Positions 1-8,002 of a stretch of DNA of 39,088 bases are shown here, one piece after another (positions within the stretch are counted from its first letter, which is position 1; each line of letters starts with the position of its first letter). The stretch covers positions 19,194 to 58,281 of the forward strand of contig JAAFJT010000020.1 in the NCBI GenBank assembly GCA_013298955.1. Reading direction: 5' to 3'. The DNA comes from Chitinophagales bacterium. GTDB taxonomy: Bacteria > Bacteroidota > Bacteroidia > Chitinophagales > Saprospiraceae. The notes under the pieces were generated by a model. That model had not been told where the DNA came from, did not search any database, and worked only from the letters and a program-made list of their open reading frames with translations. The position numbers were made by a program, and so were the translations under genes.

Positions 1-194
1 TATGTGAACTATGTCCTCCTATGTGAACTATGTGTTTCAAAAGCGACTAAAATAAAAATTTACGACATTTATCTTTAAAAAACACATAGTTCACATAGGA
101 AGGCATAGTTCACATAGGCAAATCTATGTCCTCCTATGTGAACTATGTCCTCCTATGTGAACTATGTGTTTCAAAAGCGACTAAAATAAAATTT
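1..194. repeat. CTATGTG-family repeat block with direct and inverted copies
   Basis: The motif CTATGTGAACTATGTC/G recurs in direct orientation at 1-34 and 124-168. Each block is followed by the same tail, TTTCAAAAGCGACTAAAATA (35-54 and 169-188). Between them, at 80-118, lies an inverted copy (ACACATAGTTCACATAGG type). The inverted copy could pair with either direct copy, so two alternative hairpins are possible. The same 9-mer theme, ACACATAGG, returns near 18.3 kb and 36.3 kb. No coding potential is seen. From 195 to about 600 the sequence is AT-rich and I see no gene in it. Confidence 0.8.
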
Positions 195-612
195 TAAAAT
201 AATTGTTTTTTTAAAATTTTATATTGATTTAAAAAAAATATTTTAAACAAACCTCTTTTTTTATACTAAAATTGAACTATTTACACTGAAAAATAAATAA
301 ATACGACATTTAGTCCATATCTTGCCGCCTTAAAACAAACTCCGTGCAATGGAACTGAGCCGATTTACCTTATCAAACCATTGTTTTTAATAAATTGTTC
401 ACAAAAACAGGTTTGGTTTCCCGCGTAACTCGTATAAAGTATGTCCTCAACCGTCTTGCTATTCGCTCAAAACCAGCCTTCAACGCCTTTAACAAGGCTT
501 TGACGAATGGAGTTTATATAATAAACTTTCGGCATAATATTTCGTTTGAAAAAATATTGCGTTACAAAATGCGTTTTTGCGTCAAAATAAATAATTTAAC
601 CAAACATTTCAT

Positions 613-620
613 TAACTTTG
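613..620 (+). promoter_or_regulatory. Bacteroidota -7 box (TAACTTTG) for the L,D-transpeptidase gene
   Basis: TAACTTTG matches the Bacteroidota -7 consensus TAnnTTTG exactly. No TTG lies at the expected -33 spacing. Transcription would start near 626-628, which excludes the far-upstream ATG at 395 and favours the start at 662. Confidence 0.45.
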
Positions 621-661
621 TTACCCAAATGATGAGTTTTAACATTTTACTAAAAAAAACT

Positions 662-1939
662 ATGACTAACTCAAGATTTAGTTTTTTACTCGCTTTATTG
701 TTGCTCTCTTTCGGGGCTTCTGCAAGCGAAATTGCAAGCAGATTTCTGCTTTTCCAGATTGAAAACCCCGAACCGGTGTCTGAATGTGGGCGATTGAAGG
801 GGTATGTGAGTTTGGTCGAAATCGTGAACGACCAAATGATGGTGACAAGCCAATTTCCAACCGTTTATGGACTCAACGGCTGCAATAAACAGTGGCGCGG
901 CGATAAAAAAACGCCTCTTGGCAAGTACAAAATTGACATTATCAACCGAAAAAGCCTTACAAATGTCAATGAACGCAATAAATTTGGTGGTTTTAGCCTT
1001 GTTTTGGATTACCCAAACGCACATGACCGCAACAAAGGACGGACTGGAGAAGCGATTGCGATTCACGGCGGGCGGAATAGCCCGACTTTGGGCTGCGCAC
1101 GCGTCTTGGACGGTGACCGTTTTGAGCCGAGTTTTGGCGTAGATAACATTCGCCGCGTGGCAGAATTTGTGCAAAAAGGCACACCTGTCATCTTTATGGA
1201 GAATGCTGAATCGGATTTAATTGGCACAGAAGGCGGTATTTTTTCCGCCGAAGCAACTCAGTTTTGGAAGAATGTATTGTTGAGTGACCTTAGTAGAGAA
1301 GATTTGTTGGGCTGGGTACGTGATTACCGAAATCATATTTCGCCTGTGGATCCATATGCAACGGTTGCGCCAAGTGCAAGTGTTTTGGGTGCGTCTATTT
1401 CGGGGGCGGTAACGAGTGCGCCGATAACGAATTATCCTGCTGCGGTGATGACTCCCGCGCCTGCACCTGTGGAAGCGGCTCCTGTTCCAGTTGCTGCTGC
1501 GCCGACTCGCGCAAAAGCGGAATCGGCAAGCAGTTCTGACGTTTCAGTACGCGCTTCTTCCACGTTGAATGGTAGTAGTCGTTACTCTGCGCAAAATTTG
1601 TCGGACAATAGCGATGCGACGGCTTGGTGTATTGAGGGCACTGAAAAGAAAAAAGTGATTGTTTTTGAGTTTCCTGCGGAACGCACTTTGCACAAAATGA
1701 GCATTATCACAGGGTACGACCGCGATAATCTTTGGAAACAAAATGGACGCGCTGCGGAAGTCAAAATCAGTTTTGATGGAGACAAACCGATGAATTTTGA
1801 TTTAAAAGATTCACGCAATCGCCAAACATTTAGTTTCAAAAAAAGTGTGAAAACGAAATTAGTGCGGGTCGAAATCACGCGTTATAAAAAAGGCGCGAAA
1901 GGCAATGATATGTGTATTTCTGAATTGGAATTTCATTAA
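662..1939 (+). CDS. Secreted L,D-transpeptidase (YkuD)-like protein with a C-terminal discoidin-like domain
   Basis: Of several in-frame ATGs (395, 629, 632, 662), 662 gives a clean signal peptide ending FGASAS and lies downstream of a consensus -7 box. The product is 425 aa. Residues about 44-190 look like a YkuD domain: the GDKKTPLGKYKI strand, then IHGG (His135) and TLGCAR (Cys145, Arg147), the catalytic His/Cys/Arg pattern. A Pro/Ala/Ser-rich linker (about 225-280) leads to a C-terminal beta domain (about 285-425). That domain contains NLSDNSDATAWC, FKKSVKTKLVRVEI and a terminal CISELEF, resembling the discoidin-like glycan-binding domain known from NADase-type toxins. Inference: an envelope enzyme that crosslinks or edits peptidoglycan and is tethered to glycan by its tail. 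The YkuD call is firm, the substrate is unknown. Confidence 0.8.
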   Translation: MTNSRFSFLLALLLLSFGASASEIASRFLLFQIENPEPVSECGRLKGYVSLVEIVNDQMMVTSQFPTVYGLNGCNKQWRGDKKTPLGKYKIDIINRKSLTNVNERNKFGGFSLVLDYPNAHDRNKGRTGEAIAIHGGRNSPTLGCARVLDGDRFEPSFGVDNIRRVAEFVQKGTPVIFMENAESDLIGTEGGIFSAEATQFWKNVLLSDLSREDLLGWVRDYRNHISPVDPYATVAPSASVLGASISGAVTSAPITNYPAAVMTPAPAPVEAAPVPVAAAPTRAKAESASSSDVSVRASSTLNGSSRYSAQNLSDNSDATAWCIEGTEKKKVIVFEFPAERTLHKMSIITGYDRDNLWKQNGRAAEVKISFDGDKPMNFDLKDSRNRQTFSFKKSVKTKLVRVEITRYKKGAKGNDMCISELEFH

Positions 1940-1943
1940 TTTT

Positions 1944-1997
1944 TAAACTTGGATAGATTGGATTCTTTTTACAAAAAATCCAATCCATTCAAGTTTA
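1944..1997 (+). terminator. Hairpin after the L,D-transpeptidase gene
   Basis: Arms 1944-1964 and 1977-1997 pair over 21 nt with two wobble or mismatch positions. The hairpin begins 5 nt after the stop codon. No T-tract follows it. Confidence 0.55.
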
Positions 1998-2016
1998 AAT
2001 GGATACAAATAAAATC

Positions 2017-2060
2017 AACAGAGGCGCGATAACAGGGTTATAGCGACTCTGTTTTTTTTT
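2017..2060 (+). terminator. Rho-independent terminator
   Basis: AACAGAG...CTCTGTT closes a near-perfect palindrome (2017-2053) that is followed directly by nine T residues (2052-2060). It is the best canonical terminator in the window. It sits 22 nt before the next ATG, so the following lipoprotein gene may depend on readthrough or on a promoter inside this segment. Confidence 0.7.
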
Positions 2061-2081
2061 AAATTATTAAAATCTAACATC

Positions 2082-2702
2082 ATGTTTACAAACCAATCTT
2101 TTTTTATAAATTATGTTTTTTTATGCTTTATGGTTTGCGCAAGTTGCAAAAATGAAGCGGCAGATACCCAAAAAACAAATATCTTAGCTTCCCAAACGGT
2201 TGTAAATCAATCTTTTAATACCGAAGATGATTGTGCATGGATGTCAAAATGGTTTTCGGAGGAATGCGCGGATAGCATGACGCGTTTCGCCTGCAATGGG
2301 AATGAACCATTGATTCAAGAAATGGCTGCGGACCATGATTGGTGTTCTGGCGCGGGCTATTTGAAGGTCAAAACCTTATTTCGGAAAGGTTTTTATGAAA
2401 ATGGGCAAGCAAAAATGTTGGTTTTAGTGGGCATGGAACCCGAAAAACAGTTGAATAATCCGAAATTGCAAGAATGTATTTTGGGCGGTTCCATTTGGGC
2501 GCAAGAAGCAACAGGTTGGATGCCTATTTTAAAAACAAATATGATTGTTTTTTTACAATCCAATTTACATCGCCCCATGAAAATCAATATGACCGATAAC
2601 GAAACCATTCGATTGGAATATTTGGAAGGCAAAAAACGCAAAGTGATGACCTTGAAAGTGAAAAAAGAAGGTTTTGAAGAACCGATATTGGAAGATTTGT
2701 AG
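2082..2702 (+). CDS. Unknown lipoprotein
   Basis: The protein has 206 aa. The N-terminus (about residues 1-23) is a hydrophobic signal ending VCASC-K, a lipobox followed by Lys, so lipidation at this Cys and surface or outer-membrane placement are likely. The mature part carries further Cys residues (DDCAW, EECAD, FACNG, DWCSG, QECIL), enough for two disulfides in the periplasm. A FYENGQAKM segment suggests an antiparallel-sheet repeat. I do not recognise the family. The stop codon directly abuts a perfect hairpin repeat, and polA converges from the other side. Confidence 0.65.
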   Translation: MFTNQSFFINYVFLCFMVCASCKNEAADTQKTNILASQTVVNQSFNTEDDCAWMSKWFSEECADSMTRFACNGNEPLIQEMAADHDWCSGAGYLKVKTLFRKGFYENGQAKMLVLVGMEPEKQLNNPKLQECILGGSIWAQEATGWMPILKTNMIVFLQSNLHRPMKINMTDNETIRLEYLEGKKRKVMTLKVKKEGFEEPILEDL

Positions 2703-2750
2703 AGGACTTACGTAAAGTCCCCCTAAAATGGGGGACTTTACGTAAGTCCT
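2703..2750. repeat. GGACTTACGTAAAGTCC-family hairpin, copy 1
   Basis: Two perfectly complementary 21-nt arms (2703-2723 and 2730-2750) enclose a TAAAAT loop. The hairpin starts at the base after the lipoprotein stop codon. Related copies lie at 6251-6284 and 22082-22153, each also at gene 3' ends. A bidirectional terminator or 3' stabiliser is likely. The hairpin also marks the broken end of a methyltransferase fragment. Confidence 0.85.
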
Positions 2751-2758
2751 TCTTTTGG

Positions 2759-2986
2759 TCATGTCCTGCTGGACAGTAACGTTTCATATTTGCCTGTCCA
2801 AGCATCCGCAAAAATCAAATCAAACTTTTGGTCTTGATTGTTTTTTATCCAAAGGCTAAAATGCGCTCGCGCAATCGCAAGATAGGTTTCAGCATTATCA
2901 ATCGAAGTCACAAATAATTGATAATCAATGACTTCCATTATCCATGCGAGCGAAAGTCCTGTACCTTGATGCGCTTTAATGGGCTT
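2759..2986 (-). pseudogene. Fragment of a class I SAM-dependent O-methyltransferase
   Basis: The minus strand is open for 75 codons, from a TAG beside the polA 3' end to the TGA at 2759. The translation holds QGTGLSLAW (SAM-binding motif I), FVTSIDNAETYLAIA (motif II region) and FDLIFADAWTGKYETL (the DxxFxDAxxGKY region), in the order and spacing of O-methyltransferases. The N-terminal roughly 40 residues and everything after motif IV are missing. The only ATG, at 2938, would start inside the fold. The fragment is bounded by the polA 3' end (11-nt overlap) on one side and the palindromic repeat on the other. It is almost certainly non-functional. Confidence 0.6.
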
Positions 2987-5828
2987 CTAACCAATTGTTT
3001 CCAACGCCCATGCCCACCATAATCGGCACTTTCAAATTTGGAATCGCTGTTTTCATCAACCGTTCTACCATCGGTTTCACGATTTCCAATTCGGATTTAG
3101 GCACCTCAAAAACCAATTCATCATGCACCTGCAAAATCATTTTAGTTTGTAAATGATTGTCTTTCAAATAATTATGAATATGAATCATCGCAATTTTAAT
3201 CATATCCGCCGCAGAACCTTGAATCGGCGTATTAATTGCCATTCGTTCCGCATTCGTGCGGGCAAGGTCATTGCGACTATTGATGTCGCGCAAATAACGG
3301 CGGCGACCCATCAAAGTCGTCACAAAACCATCGGTTCGCGCCTGTTCCACCACCTTATCCATATACTTTTTGAGTCCCACATATTGAGCGAAATAATTGT
3401 CTATCAATGTTTTAGCTTCCGAACGCGAAATATCCAATTGCTTACTTAGGTTCGTGCTGCCCGCCCCGTACAAAATCGCAAAATTGACCGTTTTAGCATT
3501 GCGCCGTTGTGTTGCCGTGACCTCCTGTAACGGCACGCCATAGACTTTCGCCGCCGTCGCTTGATGAATGTCATGTCCCGCATGGAACGCTTCAAGCATT
3601 GCCTGTTCATCCGCCGCATGTGCGATGAGACGCAATTCTATTTGGCTATAATCGGCAGATAACAAAATATGATTTGCATCACGCGGGATAAAAGCCTGTC
3701 TTATTTTGCGCCCTTGCTCCGTCCGAATCGGAATATTTTGCAAATTCGGCTGATTACTACTTAAACGCCCTGTTGCCGTCAACGCTTGATTGAACGAAGA
3801 ATGCACTCGTCCCGTGCGTTGATGAATCAATTTCGGCAACGCTTCCACATAAGTCGATTGCAATTTTGACAAACTCCGATAATCCAAAATCGCGGCTGCA
3901 ATCGGGTGACTCAAAGCCAATTCCGCCAATTTTTCCTCATCGGTGCTATATTGTTCGGTTTTGCTCGTCTTTTTCCACCGATAAGGCAATTTTAATTTGT
4001 CAAACAAGGTTTCTCCAACCTGTTTCGGGGAACCAATATTGAATGGAAAACCTGCAATTTCATATATCTTTTTTTCAGCCGCCACAATATCCACCTTCAA
4101 AATTTTGGAATATGCTTCCAAAAAAGCGGCATCCAATCGAATCCCTTCCGATTCCACCGCCGCAAGCACCGAAACCAAAGGCATTTCCATCGTTCTAAAC
4201 AAATCGTATAAGATTTTATCCGATTGAATGGTTGGTTTAAAAAACGAATACAATTGAAAAGTCATATCGGCATCTTCCGCCGCGTAATCCGACACTTTTT
4301 CAACAGGTATATCGCGCATCGACAATTGATTTTTGCCTTTTCCAATCAAGGTTTCAATCCGAATCGGTGCATATTTCAAATATGTTTCAGACATATAATC
4401 CAAATTATGCCGCAATTCGGGTTCAATTAAGTAATGCGCCAACATCGTATCGAAATAAATGCCGTTCAAAACAATATTATAATTGTTTAAAACAATGATT
4501 TCATACTTTATATTTTGTCCAATCTTTTGAATCGCAGGATTTTCAAAAATGGGTTTAAACGCTTCTAAAAAAGCCCGCGCTTGTTGTGGGTCTGCGGGAA
4601 CAGGCACATAATACGCCTCTGCTGCCGTCACCGAAAACGACATGCCCACTAATTCCGCCCGAACAGGCTCAATATGAGTCGTCTCGGTATCAAAAGCAAC
4701 CGTTTTAGCTTGTTTTAATTTTAAAATTAAAGCATCTATATCTGCTTGATTATCAACTAAATAGTATTGATGGGTTGTATTATGAATATTTTTATCGGCA
4801 ACAGAATAAGCCGCTTCTGCTTCGCCTGTGGCTTCATTTTTAACCACTTTGGTTGGTGGCTGATTCAAATTTTGTTTTGAAACAATGGGATTCCCAAATA
4901 AATCAAGTTGTTGATTTTCAATGATTTGTGTTGGGGTTTCTTCTATTTTTTCCTCATATTTCCCCAAAACCTCTTTTGCAACACTCCGCATTGCCAATTC
5001 CTTAAAAATCGCTGACAAACGCGGTTTATCAATATCTTCACTCACTTCAAAACTTTTTGCGTCAAATTGAACAGGCACATTCGTATCAATCGTTGCCAAT
5101 TCTTTGGAAAGCAAGCCCATTGCGCCATACATTTCGACCATTTCGCGCTGTTTCCCTTTCAATTCGGGCGCGTGTGCGACAATATTTTCAACAGTATCAT
5201 ACTTTTCCAACAATAAAGTCGCCGTTTTGGGTCCAATTCCTTTGATGCCGGGAATATTATCCACCGCATCCCCCTGCAACCCCAAAAAATCGGTCACTTG
5301 TTCGACGCGTTTGATACCCCAATTTTTTAATATATCTTCTACACCCAAAACCGCTACCTCATTACCACTGCGGGCAGGTTTATATAAAAAAATGTTATTC
5401 GTAACTAATTGAGCATAATCCTTATCAGGAGTCATCATATACACCGTAAAGCCTTCTTTTTCAGCCTGTTGCGCAAGCGTTCCAATAACATCATCCGCTT
5501 CAAAACCCGCTTTTGTGATAATCGGAATACGCATTCCTTCCAAAATATCCATCACCGATTTCAAACCAATCGTTATATCTTCGGGTTGCGCATCTCGATT
5601 TGCCTTATATTCAGGATAGCGTTCATGCCGAAAAGTGGGACCTGATAAATCAAATGCGACCGCTAAATGCGTCGGTTTTTCCTTTTTTAAAACGTCTAAA
5701 ACAGTACGTGTAAACCCTGTTACGCAAGAAATATTCACCCCATTTGCATTGATAAGCGGGCGGGCAATAAACGCATAATGAGCGCGGTACGCCAGCGCAT
5801 GACCGTCTAATAAAAATAATTTTTTCAT
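2976..5828 (-). CDS. polA: DNA polymerase I
   Basis: The 950-aa product is full length for a three-domain Pol I, which fills gaps and removes RNA primers. Residues 1 to about 290 form the 5'-3' FEN-type nuclease (FEADDVIGTLA, GIKGIGPKTA). A variable linker ends near residue 350. The 3'-5' exonuclease follows (FDTET with Asp/Glu; GQNIKYE; YAAEDADMT), and its metal ligands are kept, so proofreading is expected to be active. The polymerase core has motif A (SADYSQIELRLIAH), the O-helix (RRNAKTVNFAILYG) and motif C (LQVHDELVFE). The gene is transcribed alone and converges on the lipoprotein gene at 2082. No clear -7 box was found upstream. Confidence 0.97.
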   Translation of the reverse strand: MKKLFLLDGHALAYRAHYAFIARPLINANGVNISCVTGFTRTVLDVLKKEKPTHLAVAFDLSGPTFRHERYPEYKANRDAQPEDITIGLKSVMDILEGMRIPIITKAGFEADDVIGTLAQQAEKEGFTVYMMTPDKDYAQLVTNNIFLYKPARSGNEVAVLGVEDILKNWGIKRVEQVTDFLGLQGDAVDNIPGIKGIGPKTATLLLEKYDTVENIVAHAPELKGKQREMVEMYGAMGLLSKELATIDTNVPVQFDAKSFEVSEDIDKPRLSAIFKELAMRSVAKEVLGKYEEKIEETPTQIIENQQLDLFGNPIVSKQNLNQPPTKVVKNEATGEAEAAYSVADKNIHNTTHQYYLVDNQADIDALILKLKQAKTVAFDTETTHIEPVRAELVGMSFSVTAAEAYYVPVPADPQQARAFLEAFKPIFENPAIQKIGQNIKYEIIVLNNYNIVLNGIYFDTMLAHYLIEPELRHNLDYMSETYLKYAPIRIETLIGKGKNQLSMRDIPVEKVSDYAAEDADMTFQLYSFFKPTIQSDKILYDLFRTMEMPLVSVLAAVESEGIRLDAAFLEAYSKILKVDIVAAEKKIYEIAGFPFNIGSPKQVGETLFDKLKLPYRWKKTSKTEQYSTDEEKLAELALSHPIAAAILDYRSLSKLQSTYVEALPKLIHQRTGRVHSSFNQALTATGRLSSNQPNLQNIPIRTEQGRKIRQAFIPRDANHILLSADYSQIELRLIAHAADEQAMLEAFHAGHDIHQATAAKVYGVPLQEVTATQRRNAKTVNFAILYGAGSTNLSKQLDISRSEAKTLIDNYFAQYVGLKKYMDKVVEQARTDGFVTTLMGRRRYLRDINSRNDLARTNAERMAINTPIQGSAADMIKIAMIHIHNYLKDNHLQTKMILQVHDELVFEVPKSELEIVKPMVERLMKTAIPNLKVPIMVGMGVGNNWLEAH

Positions 5829-6052
5829 AACGAATTGAAAATGAATGATAATGGTTTTAGTTGGAAAAGGAATCTATTATATTTTCGCTTCATTAGCGAA
5901 ATGATTTTTGTGAAACTCAAAAATGGTTGTCAATACAGAAAACAACTCATTTAAATTCCTCAAAATAAAAATTTCTGTCAATTAATTACTATTTTAATAC
6001 ACCTTTATTACAACAAATTTTTGTTTAAAAAGATGCGAAAAAGAGCATGGAT
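5829..6052. other. AT-rich leader of polA, no gene seen
   Basis: This part of the 454-bp gap between polA and the acyl-CoA dehydrogenase has no convincing reading frame on either strand. The polA promoter should lie here, but no TAnnTTTG box at a good distance was found. The rest of the gap holds gene remnants. Confidence 0.4.
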
Positions 6053-6172
6053 CTATTGGTTTCTATTCACCATAATCCGTTGTACCAAATCCCGATACAA
6101 CCCAACTTTTTCGCGCAATAATTGATTCGCTTTCATAGCCGTTTCAAAAGCCTGTTCTTCGGAGGGCGTTCA
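6053..6172 (-). pseudogene. Remnant resembling an anti-sigma N-terminal region
   Basis: After the TGA at 6170, the same minus-strand frame continues open for 38 codons: SEEQAFETAMKANQLLREKV, then GLYRDLVQRI, then a stop (TAG 6053-6055). The pattern EEQ-FE-A---N--LREKV-LYRDL resembles the cytosolic head of Bacteroidota anti-sigma-like membrane proteins, usually encoded just after an ECF sigma gene. Nothing resembling the membrane segment follows. The family call is an inference from the pattern only. Confidence 0.35.
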
Positions 6173-6256
6173 GAAACCCTCCTTTGAACCATTGTTTTGG
6201 CGGACGCAAGCCGCCATCATTTTGTAATATTGGCGATAAACGGATTCAAAAGCACT
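6170..6256 (-). pseudogene. Remnant of an ECF sigma factor N-terminus (region 2)
   Basis: On the minus strand, AFESVYRQYYKMMAACVRQN then NGSKEGF-stop matches the start of sigma-70 region 2 in Bacteroidota ECF factors (AF--vY--YY-M----V--NnGs-ED). The frame is cut upstream by the TAA inside the palindromic repeat at 6251-6284. It is cut downstream where the ED-A motif would follow, exactly at a GGAGGG...CCCTCC palindrome (6161-6182). An internal deletion seems to have joined this to the anti-sigma-like remnant. Confidence 0.4.
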
Positions 6257-6284
6257 TATGTAAATGGGACTTTACGTAAGTGCT
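6251..6284. repeat. GGACTTACGTAAAGTCC-family hairpin, copy 2
   Basis: AGCACTTATGTAAA (6251-6264) pairs with TTTACGTAAGTGCT (6271-6284) with one wobble. The element overlaps the stop codon of the acyl-CoA dehydrogenase (6283-6285) and probably acts as its terminator. Confidence 0.65.
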
Positions 6285-7422
6285 AACTCAATATACTCCG
6301 CGCAATCACCATTTTCTGTATTTCAGAAGTCCCTTCATAGATTTGCGTAATTTTCGCATCGCGCATCAGCCGTTCTACATGATATTCTTTCACAAAACCG
6401 TATCCGCCATGAATTTGCACCGCCTCCACCGTATGTCGCATCGCCGCATCAGAGGCAAATAATTTTGCCATCGCCGCCGCCGTCGTGTAATCTTCGCCCG
6501 AATCCTTGATACGCGCCGCCCGATACACCATTAATTTGGCAGCTTCGTAATCGGTTGCCATATCCGCCAATTTGAACGCAATCGCTTGATGTTGCGCAAT
6601 CGGTTTTCCAAACGTTTCGCGTTGTTTGGAATACGCCAACGCGAGTTCATACGCGCCGCCCAAAATGCCCAAAGCCTGCGCCGCAATGCCAATCCGCCCG
6701 CCCGACAAGGTTTTCATGGCGAATTTAAACCCAAAACCGTCCGCGCCAATCCGATTCGCTTTTGGCACTTTGACATCATTATACATAATCGTGTGCGTAT
6801 CCGACGAGCGAATCCCCAATTTATCCTCTTTTGCACCAATTTCAACGCCTTTCCATTTGGTTTCGACGATTAAAGCATTGATGCCGCGATGTCCTGCCGC
6901 CACATTCGTCTGCGCAACCACCAAATGAATTTTGGAAGTGCCGCCATTCGTAATCCAATTTTTCGTGCCATTGAGCAGATAATAATCGCCCATATCGACT
7001 GCGGTGGTGCGCTGCCGCGTCGCGTCACTGCCCGCTTCAGGCTCAGAAAGGCAAAAAGAACCGATTTTTTTACCCGAAGCCAAATCGGGTAAATATTTCT
7101 TTTTCTGTTCAGGCGTTCCATAATGTTCTAATCCCCAACAAACTAAGGAATTATTGACCGACATGATGACCGAACACGAATTATCAATTTTTGAAATCTC
7201 TTCCATCGCCAAAACGTAGGAAAGGGTATCCATCCCGCCACCGCCGTATTCGGGCGAGACCATCATGCCTAAAAAACCCAATTCACCCATCATTTTGACT
7301 TCGTTTTTAGGATATTTAGCGCGACTATCGCGGTCGATGACACCCGATTTAAGCTTCTGTTGTGCGAAACTACGGGCTGCTTCTTGAACGGCAAGTTGCT
7401 CTTCAGTTAATTGAAATTGCAC
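6283..7422 (-). CDS. Acyl-CoA dehydrogenase (short-chain type)
   Basis: The 379-aa product is a typical FAD-dependent acyl-CoA dehydrogenase, which oxidises acyl-CoA to enoyl-CoA in fatty-acid or branched-chain amino-acid breakdown. Evidence: an N-terminal helical domain (LTEEQLAVQEAARSFA), the FAD/substrate signature SEPEAGSD, the second signature GGYGFVKEYHVERLMRDAKI, and YEGTSEIQ near the C-terminus, where Glu363 is the expected catalytic base. The start codon is GTG (7420-7422). A consensus -7 box and a 30-bp perfect palindrome lie about 90 nt upstream, so repression by a dimeric regulator is likely. Chain-length specificity cannot be read from the sequence. Confidence 0.95.
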   Translation of the reverse strand: MQFQLTEEQLAVQEAARSFAQQKLKSGVIDRDSRAKYPKNEVKMMGELGFLGMMVSPEYGGGGMDTLSYVLAMEEISKIDNSCSVIMSVNNSLVCWGLEHYGTPEQKKKYLPDLASGKKIGSFCLSEPEAGSDATRQRTTAVDMGDYYLLNGTKNWITNGGTSKIHLVVAQTNVAAGHRGINALIVETKWKGVEIGAKEDKLGIRSSDTHTIMYNDVKVPKANRIGADGFGFKFAMKTLSGGRIGIAAQALGILGGAYELALAYSKQRETFGKPIAQHQAIAFKLADMATDYEAAKLMVYRAARIKDSGEDYTTAAAMAKLFASDAAMRHTVEAVQIHGGYGFVKEYHVERLMRDAKITQIYEGTSEIQKMVIARSILS

Positions 7423-7508
7423 AGTTTTATTTAGTTAAATAATTAAAATAAAATGATTTATAATTTAGAATTATTTTTAATTAAAATGATAGATTTTAAT
7501 TCGTTATG

Positions 7509-7539
7509 CAAAGATAATTTCAAATTTGAAATTATCTTT
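7509..7539 (-). promoter_or_regulatory. Perfect 30-bp palindrome over the -7 box of the acyl-CoA dehydrogenase
   Basis: Bases 7510-7539 are a perfect palindrome with half-site AAAGATAATTTCAAA. Its left edge on the minus strand reads TATCTTTG (7509-7516), an exact TAnnTTTG box. Transcription would start near 7502, giving a leader of about 80 nt. A TetR- or FadR-type dimer bound here would block the promoter. No regulator gene is adjacent. Confidence 0.55.
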
Positions 7540-7604
7540 ATTTTAATCTTAACAACGGTTGCACAAATGATTATGAATAGCGATATTGGGCAAAAAATAT
7601 TGAA

Positions 7605-7778
7605 ATGGAAAGAGATTGCATCCTCAGACATGCCAAAGATATGGGCAACATATTGGCTTCATGGCTCGGATTTGCAAAAAAAGAAAATTGTGCAACTGCT
7701 CTTGAAGCCATTGCTCAAACGGAGCGTCTAAGGTATGATTTAGCGGCATGGCACGTGATGCAATCCTTAAAATTATAG
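7605..7778 (+). CDS. Small unknown ORF (57 aa) in the 7423-8002 gap
   Basis: MERDCILRHAKDMGNILASW continues with LGFAKKENCATALEAIAQTE and ends MQSLKL-stop. The composition is that of a soluble helical protein. The frame stays open upstream to a TAG at 7574-7576 (RYWAKNIE precedes the ATG), so it could be the tail of a broken larger gene. An overlapping frame (7453-7731) runs through the palindromic operator and looks less protein-like. No family is recognised. Confidence 0.3.
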   Translation: MERDCILRHAKDMGNILASWLGFAKKENCATALEAIAQTERLRYDLAAWHVMQSLKL

Positions 7779-7807
7779 ACTTGGATTCTTTAAAATACGG
7801 TTGAGGA

Positions 7808-7881
7808 TGTATGGATTGATGCGGATTGTCATGGGATTGAATCTGGAAATTCGCGCCAATCCCGTGAAATCCATAGATACA
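7808..7881. repeat. Imperfect hairpin upstream of the TPR gene
   Basis: CATGGGATTG (7830-7839) pairs with CAATCCCGTG (7857-7866), and outer flanks TGTATGGATT and AATCCATAGATACA extend the stem imperfectly. It may terminate transcription from the small ORF. Confidence 0.4.
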
Positions 7882-7921
7882 CTATCTTTTGACGAAGGAA
7901 AAAATATAATTTACACTTTTT

Positions 7922-7955
7922 TTGCAAAATTATTTTAATAAAAAGCGTATTTTTG
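7922..7955 (+). promoter_or_regulatory. Putative promoter of the TPR membrane protein gene
   Basis: TTG at 7922-7924 and TATTTTTG at 7948-7955 (TAnnTTTG) are separated by 23 bp, slightly longer than the usual 19-21. The ATG is 47 nt further on. Confidence 0.4.
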
Positions 7956-8002
7956 GGCTTTAATTTAAATCAATTCTATTCACTTTTGAGTGCATCTGCC
8001 CC

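Noticed and set aside
1-194. Possible CRISPR array
   Set aside because: Repeat units are short, spacers are themselves repeat sequence, orientation is mixed, and no cas gene is present.
695-1174. Long minus-strand frame inside the L,D-transpeptidase gene
   Set aside because: Shadow of a real gene with recognisable catalytic motifs on the other strand.
6199-6215. GGCGGACGCAAGCCGCC palindrome as an inserted repeat
   Set aside because: It reads in frame as part of the sigma remnant (AACVRQ), which fits the family pattern, so an insertion is not needed to explain it.
7453-7731. 92-codon plus-strand frame before the TPR gene
   Set aside because: It runs through the 30-bp palindromic operator and an AT-rich leader. 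The overlapping 7605-7778 frame is more protein-like, though also uncertain.
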